64,000 nucleotides of DNA from Pseudomonas baetica (lineage in GTDB: Bacteria > Pseudomonadota > Gammaproteobacteria > Pseudomonadales > Pseudomonadaceae). Made by a program: the position numbers and the translations under genes. Below are positions 57,911-64,000 of this stretch, one piece after another. Each line of letters opens with the position of its first letter. Position 1 is the first letter of the stretch. The notes under the pieces are model-generated. The model was not told where the DNA came from. It made no database searches and saw only the letters and a list, made by a program, of their open reading frames with translations. Where the stretch lies: NCBI RefSeq assembly GCF_019733355.1, contig NZ_JAIHLQ010000024.1:45876-109875 (forward strand). Reading direction: 5' to 3'.

Positions 57911-58621
57911 TTAGAACTTCTCTTTGCCGGACAAGTAGCGCCATTGACCGACCGGAACCTTGCCAATCGAGACGCCGCCGATGCGGATGCGACGGATGCC
58001 GACAACCTTGAGGCCAACCGCTTCGCAGAACTGGGCGATGATCCCCGGCTGCGGGTTTTTCATGGCGAAGCGCAGGCGGTTTTCGTTCTGCCAACTGGCC
58101 TTGACCGGCGGCAGTTCCTTGCCCTTGTGGGTGAGGCCGTGCTGCAAGCGGTTAAGGCCGTGAGCGACCATGTCACCTTCGACTTCAACGATGTATTCCT
58201 GCTCGATCTTGGCCGAGTCGGCAGTGAGCTTGCGCAGAATCTTCCAGTCCTGGGTGAACACCAGCAGGCCGCTGGCCTTGGCTTGCAGGTCGGTGCTGGC
58301 GGTCAGACGCAGGAAATGGCCACGCAACGGGCGTTTGCTGAAGCGGTGCTCTTCGCTGAGGGTTTCAGCACTCAGTGTCTGCATCGCGCTGTCCGCATCC
58401 ATGCCCGCCGGCACGTTGAGCAGGATGGTCACCGGCTCCGGCGCGGTGGCCTTGGCGTCCTTGTCGAGTTCGACCTTCTGGTCGCCGACCTTGAATTGCG
58501 GCTCGTCGATCACTTCGCCGTCCACGGTGACCCAGCCGCCCTCAATGAACAGCTCGGCCTCGCGGCGGGAGCAACCCACCAGTTCGATGAGGCGTTTGGA
58601 GAGGCGAATCGGGTCAGTCAT
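57911..58621 (-). CDS. RsuA/RluF-type RNA pseudouridine synthase, catalytic motif altered
   Basis: 236 residues from MTDPIRLSKRLIELVGCSRR. An N-terminal S4 RNA-binding domain (residues 5-45) is followed by a pseudouridine synthase domain. Family members carry R-L-D-x-x-T-x-G-L-L with the essential Asp; here the aligned stretch is D111-L-Q-A-K-A-S-G-L-L, so Asp becomes Gln113 and Thr becomes Ala116. The downstream VFTQDWKILRKL and EQEYIVEV segments are normal. It may lack activity, or use a neighbouring Asp (D111), or be a binding protein only. Confidence 0.82.
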   Translation of the reverse strand: MTDPIRLSKRLIELVGCSRREAELFIEGGWVTVDGEVIDEPQFKVGDQKVELDKDAKATAPEPVTILLNVPAGMDADSAMQTLSAETLSEEHRFSKRPLRGHFLRLTASTDLQAKASGLLVFTQDWKILRKLTADSAKIEQEYIVEVEGDMVAHGLNRLQHGLTHKGKELPPVKASWQNENRLRFAMKNPQPGIIAQFCEAVGLKVVGIRRIRIGGVSIGKVPVGQWRYLSGKEKF

Positions 58622-58707
58622 GACAGGGCCGTAACAAAAAAGGGGTGGGCATTGTACCTGTGTGGCGCCGGTTAAGCCCGGTTCCATTTGCAGGCGGTTA
58701 ATTCAGG

Positions 58708-58794
58708 GTGGGAGCGGGCTTGCTCACGAGTGCGCAGTATCAGTTCACGCCAAGGCTGCTGATCCACCGCTTTGGCGAGCAAGCCCGTTCCCAC
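58708..58794. repeat. REP pair between the pseudouridine synthase and GNAT genes
   Basis: GTGGGAGCGGGCTTGCTCAC at 58708 and GGCGAGCAAGCCCGTTCCCA C ending 58794, inverted. Confidence 0.85.
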
Positions 58795-58812
58795 AGGTTG
58801 TTCTGTGTTGCA

Positions 58813-59286
58813 TCAGCCGTGTTGCGAGCGCTGCGGGTTCTGCCGCAAGCGCATATGCAGCAAAGGATACGGCTGGCCCATGCCATCGACTTCCGAGCGG
58901 CCGATGACTTCAAAACCTTGCTTGAAGTAAAACCCCAGCGCCTGTGGGTTCTGTTCGTTAACGTCGAGTTCATCGGCGTTCAAATGCTGCATGGCGTAAT
59001 TCAGCAGTTTTTTGCCCAGACCCTGGCCGCGATGGTCGGGATCAATGAACAGCATTTCGATCTTGCCCGCCGCCACGCCGGCGAAACCGGTGATGCGTTG
59101 CTCGCGATCCTTGGTGCAGATCAGCATCACCGCGTCGAGGTAGCGGGTCAGCACCAGATTGCGCAGCCGTTCGATATAGCTGTCCGGCAGAAAATCATGG
59201 GTCGCGCGAACCGAGGCCTCCCAGACCCGGGTCAGTTCCTGATAGTCGCTGAGTTTCGGCGTGTGGATGACCGAATGGTGACGCAT
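58813..59286 (-). CDS. GNAT family N-acetyltransferase
   Basis: 157 residues from MRHHSVIHTPKLSDYQELTR. The acetyl-CoA binding stretch IDPDHRGQGLGKKLLNYAMQ is unmistakable, and NPQALGFYFKQGFEVIGRSE is the usual end of a GNAT fold. Substrate unknown. Resembles E. coli YjaB in size and layout. Confidence 0.85.
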   Translation of the reverse strand: MRHHSVIHTPKLSDYQELTRVWEASVRATHDFLPDSYIERLRNLVLTRYLDAVMLICTKDREQRITGFAGVAAGKIEMLFIDPDHRGQGLGKKLLNYAMQHLNADELDVNEQNPQALGFYFKQGFEVIGRSEVDGMGQPYPLLHMRLRQNPQRSQHG

Positions 59287-59345
59287 GCCCGGTAGCCTCT
59301 TGTCAGGTGTGATGGGAGTCCTTCCCCCACAAACGATAGACCTAA

Positions 59346-59380
59346 AAAAGCCCCGCATCTCGTAAAAAGAGCGGGGCTTT
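59346..59380. terminator. Terminator between rimO and the GNAT gene
   Basis: AAAGCCCCGC-ATCTCGTAAAAAGA-GCGGGGCTTT with A and T tails. It lies upstream of the GNAT start and downstream of rimO on the minus strand, so it probably ends the rimO transcript. Confidence 0.8.
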
Positions 59381-59402
59381 TCAATACAACACTATTGCCT
59401 TT

Positions 59403-59428
59403 GTGGGAGCGAGCAGGCTCGTTCCCAC
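59403..59428. repeat. Compact REP palindrome
   Basis: GTGGGAGCGAGC-AG-GCTCGTTCCCAC, a single short palindrome 16 bases after rimO on the minus strand. Confidence 0.75.
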
Positions 59429-59444
59429 TTGCACTGCGTGGTGT

Positions 59445-60782
59445 TTAGATCTGTTCAGCCCACAGATCGTATTCGTCAGCGTCAGTCACTTTGCACCAGA
59501 CCTTGTCGCCCGGCTTGAGGTTACTGCCGTTGTCGATGAATACGTTGCCGTCGATTTCCGGGGCGTCAAAGAAGCAGCGGCCGACGGCGCCTTGTTCGTC
59601 GACTTCGTCCACCAGCACTTCGATTTCACGGCCGATGCGCATTTGCAGGCGCGCCGAGCTGATCGCTTGCTGATGCGCCATGAAGCGCTCCCAACGGTCT
59701 TGTTTGACGTCGTCAGGCACCACGTCCAGATCCAGATCATTGGCCGGAGCGCCGTCAACCGGCGAGTACTGGAAGCAGCCGACGCGGTCGAGCTGGGCTT
59801 CGGTCAGCCAGTTCAGCAGGTACTGGAAGTCTTCTTCGGTTTCGCCCGGGAAGCCGACGATGAAGGTCGAACGGATGATCAAGTCCGGGCAGATTTCGCG
59901 CCAGTTCTTGATGCGTGCCAGGGTCTTGTCTTCGAACGCCGGGCGTTTCATCGACTTCAGCACTTTCGGGCTGGCGTGCTGGAACGGGATGTCCAGGTAC
60001 GGCAGGATCTTGCCAGCGGCCATCAACGGGATCAGCTCGTCAACGTGCGGGTACGGGTAGACGTAGTGCAGACGGACCCAGACGCCGAGTGTGCTTAGGG
60101 CTTCGCAGAGTTCGGTCATGCGGGTTTTTACCGGCGCGCCGTTCCAGAACCCGGTGCGGTATTTCACGTCGACGCCGTAGGCGCTGGTGTCTTGCGAGAT
60201 CACCAGCAGCTCTTTGACGCCGGATTTGACCAGGCGCTGGGCTTCGTCCAGCACATCACCGACCGGACGACTGACCAGTTTGCCGCGCATCGAGGGGATG
60301 ATGCAGAAGCTGCAGCTGTGGTTGCAGCCTTCGGAAATCTTCAGATAGGCGTAGTGACGCGGCGTCAGTTTGATGCCTTGCGGCGGCACCAGATCGATCA
60401 GCGGGTTGTGATCCTTACGCGGCGGCACGACTTCGTGCACCGCGTTGACCACTTGCTCGTACTGCTGCGGGCCGGTCACGGCCAGCACGCTCGGGTGTAC
60501 GTCGCGGATGTTGCCTTCCTCCACGCCCATGCAGCCGGTGACGATGACCTTGCCGTTTTCCTTGATCGCTTCGCCGATCACTTCCAAAGATTCAGCCTTG
60601 GCCGAATCGATGAAACCGCAGGTGTTGACGACCACGACGTCGGCGTCCTGATAGGTGGACACCACGTCATAGCCTTCCATGCGCAGCTGGGTCAGGATGC
60701 GCTCGGAGTCGACCAGTGCTTTCGGGCAACCCAGAGATACAAAGCCAACCTTTGGATTGGCCGGCGCAGGAGTGGTGGACAT
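59445..60782 (-). CDS. rimO: Ribosomal protein S12 methylthiotransferase
   Basis: 445 residues. The N-terminal MTTase domain starts VGFVSLGCPKALVDSERILT; the radical-SAM cluster motif is CNHSCSFCIIP (about residues 153-163); a C-terminal TRAM domain ends the protein (REIEVLVDEVDEQGAVGR). It adds a methylthio group to Asp88 of ribosomal protein S12. Confidence 0.97.
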   Translation of the reverse strand: MSTTPAPANPKVGFVSLGCPKALVDSERILTQLRMEGYDVVSTYQDADVVVVNTCGFIDSAKAESLEVIGEAIKENGKVIVTGCMGVEEGNIRDVHPSVLAVTGPQQYEQVVNAVHEVVPPRKDHNPLIDLVPPQGIKLTPRHYAYLKISEGCNHSCSFCIIPSMRGKLVSRPVGDVLDEAQRLVKSGVKELLVISQDTSAYGVDVKYRTGFWNGAPVKTRMTELCEALSTLGVWVRLHYVYPYPHVDELIPLMAAGKILPYLDIPFQHASPKVLKSMKRPAFEDKTLARIKNWREICPDLIIRSTFIVGFPGETEEDFQYLLNWLTEAQLDRVGCFQYSPVDGAPANDLDLDVVPDDVKQDRWERFMAHQQAISSARLQMRIGREIEVLVDEVDEQGAVGRCFFDAPEIDGNVFIDNGSNLKPGDKVWCKVTDADEYDLWAEQI

Positions 60783-61071
60783 GTCTAACCTCGGTATTTT
60801 GTGACATCGATTGCCTGACGCAGGAATCGAGAGACGGGCGCTTGAATGGCGCCTCTGATCAAAAAGTGCGCAATTCTAGCGGCGTGCAACGCACTTGACC
60901 AGCTTTATGCCGGGAAATACGACGAGTGCTGCGCTATGCTTCGCGCCGTTGGGCCTTGCCAAATTTTTACAGTCAACAAATCGTCTGTAACAGCAAGTAA
61001 AACAGCGCATGCTGCACGACAAAGCATAGTGCTTCATTCGAAGAAGCCGGTCTGGGAATCAGGAGTGTTGG

Positions 61072-62973
61072 ATGGGGCAGGCAAGTAGTCAGGCGGCGGG
61101 CGCCGAGCATTCGACGGCAAAGCCGATCGGCATGCTGGTCGCGGCGGTCGGGGTGGTTTACGGCGACATCGGCACGAGCCCGTTGTACACCCTCAAAGAA
61201 GTGTTTTCCGGCGGTTACGGTGTGCCTGTCAACCACGACGGGGTGCTGGGCATTCTGTCGTTGATCTTCTGGTCACTGATCTGGGTCGTGTCGATCAAAT
61301 ACATGATGTTCGTCCTGCGCGCCGACAACCAGGGGGAGGGCGGGATCATGGCGCTCACCGCACTGGCACGGCGTGCGGCGGGTGAGCGCAAGAAGTTGCG
61401 TTCATTGCTGGTGGTTTGCGGGCTGATCGGTGCGGCGTTGTTTTACGGCGACAGCATGATCACGCCGGCGATTTCCGTGCTGTCGGCCATTGAAGGCGTC
61501 GGTCTGGCGTTTGAAGGCATCGACCATTGGGTGGTGCCGCTGTCGCTGGTGGTGCTGGTCGGGTTGTTCCTGATCCAGCGTCACGGCACGGCGCGGATCG
61601 GCATTCTGTTCGGGCCGATCATGGTCACCTGGTTCCTGGTGCTCGGCGCCCTTGGCGTCTACGGCATCAGCCACACGCCGGAGGTGCTGCATGCGCTGAA
61701 CCCGGCCTGGGCCGTGCGTTTCTTCATGGTGCATGCCGGTATGGGCGTGGCGATTCTCGGCGCTGTGGTGCTGGCACTGACCGGTGCTGAAGCGCTGTAT
61801 GCCGACATGGGCCACTTCGGCCGCAAGCCGATTGCCCGCGCCTGGTTCCTGCTGGTGCTACCGGCGCTGGTGCTCAATTACTTTGGCCAGGGCGCCTTGC
61901 TGCTTGAAAACCCGGAAGCGGCACGTAACCCGTTCTATCTGCTGGCACCAAGCTGGGCGCTGATCCCGTTGGTCGGCCTGTCGACTTTGGCGACTGTGAT
62001 CGCCTCGCAAGCGGTGATTTCCGGTGCGTTCTCCCTGACCCGTCAGGCGATCCAGCTCGGTTACATCCCGCGCATGTACATCCAGCACACCTCCAGCGAC
62101 GAGCAGGGCCAAATTTACATCGGTGCCGTGAACTGGTCGCTGATGGTTGGCGTGGTCTTGCTGGTGCTGGGCTTTGAATCCTCCGGCGCATTGGCCTCGG
62201 CTTACGGCGTGGCGGTGACAGGCACCATGCTGATGACCACGATTCTGGTGTCGGCCGTCATGCTGCTGCTGTGGAAATGGCCACCGATCCTCGCGGTGCC
62301 GGTACTGATTGGCTTCTTGCTGGTGGACGGTCTGTATTTCGCCGCTAACGTGCCGAAGATCATCCAGGGCGGTGCGTTCCCGGTGATTGCCGGTATTGCG
62401 CTGTTCGTGCTGATGACCACCTGGAAGCGCGGTAAGCAATTGCTGGTCGAGCGTCTCGACGAAGGCGCCTTGCCCCTGCCCATCTTCATCAGCAGCATTC
62501 GCGTGCAACCGCCGCATCGAGTCCAGGGCACCGCCGTGTTCCTCACCGCGCGCCCCGACGCCGTGCCTCACGCGCTGTTACACAACCTGCTGCACAACCA
62601 GGTGCTGCACGAGCAAGTGGTGTTGTTGACCGTGGTCTATGAAGACATCCCGCGGGTGCCGCCGCAACGGCGTTTCGAAGTGGATGCCTACGGAGAAGGC
62701 TTCTTCCGGGTGATCCTGCACTTCGGCTTCACCGACGAGCCGGACGTGCCGCAAGCGCTGAAGTTGTGTCATCTGGACGAGCTGGATTTCAGCCCGATGC
62801 GCACCACTTACTTCCTCAGCCGTGAAACGGTCATCGCTTCGAAACTCGAAGGAATGGCGCGTTGGCGCGAAGGGCTGTTCGCGTTCATGTTGAAGAACGC
62901 CAACGGGAACTTGAGGTTCTTCAATTTGCCGCTGAACCGGGTGATTGAGTTGGGGACGCAGGTGGAGATGTAA
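61072..62973 (+). CDS. kup: Low-affinity potassium uptake protein Kup
   Basis: 633 residues, about twelve membrane segments and a soluble C-terminal domain. VGVVYGDIGTSPLYTLKEVF is the family signature near the N-terminus, followed by LIFWSLIWVVSIKYMMFVLR and FYGDSMITPAISVLSAIEG V. K+/H+ symport. ATG preceded by AGGAG. Single-gene unit, with a terminator 12 bases after its stop. Confidence 0.95.
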   Translation: MGQASSQAAGAEHSTAKPIGMLVAAVGVVYGDIGTSPLYTLKEVFSGGYGVPVNHDGVLGILSLIFWSLIWVVSIKYMMFVLRADNQGEGGIMALTALARRAAGERKKLRSLLVVCGLIGAALFYGDSMITPAISVLSAIEGVGLAFEGIDHWVVPLSLVVLVGLFLIQRHGTARIGILFGPIMVTWFLVLGALGVYGISHTPEVLHALNPAWAVRFFMVHAGMGVAILGAVVLALTGAEALYADMGHFGRKPIARAWFLLVLPALVLNYFGQGALLLENPEAARNPFYLLAPSWALIPLVGLSTLATVIASQAVISGAFSLTRQAIQLGYIPRMYIQHTSSDEQGQIYIGAVNWSLMVGVVLLVLGFESSGALASAYGVAVTGTMLMTTILVSAVMLLLWKWPPILAVPVLIGFLLVDGLYFAANVPKIIQGGAFPVIAGIALFVLMTTWKRGKQLLVERLDEGALPLPIFISSIRVQPPHRVQGTAVFLTARPDAVPHALLHNLLHNQVLHEQVVLLTVVYEDIPRVPPQRRFEVDAYGEGFFRVILHFGFTDEPDVPQALKLCHLDELDFSPMRTTYFLSRETVIASKLEGMARWREGLFAFMLKNANGNLRFFNLPLNRVIELGTQVEM

Positions 62974-62986
62974 CGTCGCGTCATCG

Positions 62987-63026
62987 AAAAAGCCCTCGTC
63001 AGCTTCAAGGCTGGCGGGGGCTTTTT
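62987..63026 (+). terminator. kup terminator
   Basis: AAAAAGCCC-TCGTCAGC-TTCAAG-GCTGGCGGGGGCTTTTT, imperfect long stem with T-run; it can also end the converging gene at 63042. Confidence 0.8.
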
Positions 63027-63041
63027 GGTCTCGGTTTGCCT

Positions 63042-63368
63042 TTACAGGCTTTCAGGTAAATCTTCTTCAGACTCGCTCTTTGTCCGCGTAGGTCGTGGGA
63101 TCAGCGCTTGTATCACGTCGTCAATCAGAGCCTTGCCCATCATCGTCAGGTAATGCGCGGCCCAGGCGTGGCGGTCGGTGTCTTTGGTGCAGGCAGCGTC
63201 TTTTGCGAAGGATTTGGCGAGGTACAGCAGGTCGGAGGATTGGGACAAGGCATCGATGATCGGGATGCCGGAGCGAACGTTGAAAAACGCTTGATCCGAT
63301 TTGTAGAGGAAGGGGGTGAAGCCGATGGTTTTAACGTGTGCTGGTCCGTTCGGGTCAGTTTCGCTCAT
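63042..63368 (-). CDS. DUF3077 family protein
   Basis: 108 residues, MSETDPNGPAHVKTIGFTPF onward. FFNVRSGIPIIDALSQSSDL LYLAKSF matches DUF3077, a family almost restricted to Pseudomonas and often present in several copies per genome. Function unknown. A large structured inverted repeat stands directly upstream (63399-63496), read as its 5' region. Confidence 0.82.
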   Translation of the reverse strand: MSETDPNGPAHVKTIGFTPFLYKSDQAFFNVRSGIPIIDALSQSSDLLYLAKSFAKDAACTKDTDRHAWAAHYLTMMGKALIDDVIQALIPRPTRTKSESEEDLPESL

Positions 63369-63398
63369 CGTGTTGCTCCTTGGTTCGAAGTGCCACGA

Positions 63399-63496
63399 CT
63401 TTCGTTACCACGCGAAAGGGAGGCAGCTGTACGCAGGGTGGTAAACCGGGAACCAAGGAAACCGGTACGCCCGCAGGCGTCCCACGCACAGCTGCC
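63399..63496 (-). promoter_or_regulatory. Structured inverted-repeat element upstream of the DUF3077 gene
   Basis: Arms GGCAGCTGT (63422-63430) and ACAGCTGCC (63488-63496) pair perfectly and continue through CG/CG and GGG/CCC pairs. Inside are ACCGG/CCGGT and GCCCGC-type smaller pairs. A second hairpin CTTTCG-TTACCACG-CGAAAG (63399-63418) lies nearer the gene. The layout suggests a folded RNA leader or a protein-binding site. Confidence 0.55.
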
Positions 63497-63499
63497 ATA

Positions 63500-63716
63500 A
63501 CGTGATGGACGCGCTGTTGCGCTGGTTTCGCCGGGTTACCACACCCGATCGCTGAATAGGTCAGCGACGTCCGGAGAGTATCCCGTCAAAAAACAGCACG
63601 ACAGGGCGGCATGGCGCCGCAACACGCGATTCGGAGTTTGCCTACAAGGTCTGTCGGCGTCATCCGATATTGCGAGACCAGACGTAAACGAAACTAAACG
63701 TCAGACATCATTCCCG
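63500..63716. other. Intergenic sequence, no gene seen
   Basis: Beyond the structured element, no coding frame with a believable start was found. The stretch has small dyads (for example GCGCTGTTGCGC, 63511-63522) without assigned role. Confidence 0.45.
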
Positions 63717-63804
63717 GTGGGCGCGGGCTTGCTCGCGAAAGCAGTCTGTCAGTTTACGAATCTGCTGGCTGATCCACCGTATTCGCGAGCAAGCCCGCAC
63801 CCAC
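63717..63804. repeat. REP pair near the right edge
   Basis: GTGGGCGCGGGCTTGCTCGC (63717 on) and TTCGCGAGCAAGCCCGCACC CAC ending 63804, inverted. One matched change in each arm (G to C pairing position) keeps the pairing, evidence that the palindrome is under structural selection. Confidence 0.88.
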
Positions 63805-63837
63805 ATTGGATTTTTGGTGTTTGCTGAAATGTAAGAA

Positions 63838-63870
63838 GCCCCCGCAACCGTAAGGCGGCGGGGGCTTTTT
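63838..63870 (+). terminator. Intrinsic terminator before the group II intron
   Basis: AAGCCCCCGC-AACCGTAAG-GCGGCGGGGGCTTTTT, a strong hairpin with T-run. It has no plus-strand gene directly upstream in this window. Confidence 0.8.
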
Positions 63871-63873
63871 GTG

Positions 63874-64000
63874 GTGCGCCAGGCATGGCGCGTAGCGCCG
63901 TGACTGGCGCTGTTCAGCTCACTGTGGTGGTGAGCCGAACGACTTGGAGGTGAAAGTCCTCTACACACCCGGCAAGGGGAAGTGTTAGCCAGAGGCAAGG
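63874..64000 (+). mobile_element. 5' end of a group II intron (partial)
   Basis: From 63874 the sequence reads GTGCGCCAGGCATGGCGCGT, the GUGCG-type 5' end of bacterial group II introns, then a stem-rich domain I start including GGAGGTGAAAGTCCTCTACA and ending CCAGAGGCAAGG at the edge. The GGTGAAAGTCC element is typical of bacterial introns. It starts 3-4 bases after a terminator hairpin, the target preference of class C introns. The reverse transcriptase gene would lie beyond the window. Confidence 0.65.

Noticed and set aside
25305..63804. REP copies as a CRISPR-like array
   Set aside because: The copies are dispersed, paired in inverted orientation and lack regular spacers; they are REP elements.

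Overview
The window reads as the chromosome of a fluorescent Pseudomonas, most likely of the P. fluorescens group. It has the core order ftsB-ispD, frmA-fghA, ispF-truD-surE-pcm-nlpD-rpoS, rsmZ, fdxA, mutS, then cinA(pncC)-recA-recX, erdR, dgkA, finR/fpr, trmO, rhlG-like, rimO and kup. GC-rich codon use and many copies of the GTGGGAGCGGGCTTGCTCGCGA-type REP palindrome typical of this group support this. No tRNA, rRNA or CRISPR array was seen.

The mutS-cinA interval (about 12.9-47.0 kb) holds an accessory locus of two complete contractile phage-tail particles (R-type tailocins) in tandem, with no capsid, portal, terminase, replication or integrase gene. It begins with a LexA/CI-type self-cleaving repressor. 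An inverted, AT-richer membrane acyltransferase gene follows, then a strong promoter, a long leader and a small module of two orphan tail-fibre-chaperone-like genes and a holin. Tailocin 1 (17.4-30.3 kb) has P2/CTX/R-pyocin order: V, W, J, I, fibre H, chaperone, sheath FI, tube FII, E/E', tape measure, U, X, D. Tailocin 2 (30.4-45.8 kb) has Mu/SfV order: gp37-like, DUF2635, sheath, tube, E/E'-like, tape measure, DNA-circulation protein, gp44 to gp48-like baseplate. It ends with four consecutive fibre plus chaperone pairs. One endolysin and nested Rz/Rz1 spanins close the locus, so both particles appear to share one lysis system. SOS-controlled recA lies directly downstream.

The most notable signals, read directly from the bases, are: (1) an inverted repeat ATGC-N6-GCAT, three times over the tailocin promoter and once or twice in front of the repressor gene, which looks like the repressor operator; (2) canonical -1 slippery heptamers (T TTT TTA and T TTT TTC) in both tail-chaperone genes, each giving access to a 54-codon extension; (3) three copies of a terminator-bearing repeat at the head of the operon, and a perfect 10-bp terminator-like hairpin inside the start of the endolysin gene, which imply a need for antitermination or timing control; (4) four fibre cassettes sharing one anchor domain; (5) six exact 41-residue repeats in the second tape measure; (6) REP elements inside the tailocin locus, a mark of domestication.

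Outside the locus there is a clear rsmZ small RNA with a GacA box, an RsuA/RluF-type pseudouridine synthase lacking the expected catalytic Asp, a large structured inverted repeat before a DUF3077 gene, and, at the right edge, what looks like the 5' end of a group II intron placed just after an intrinsic terminator.
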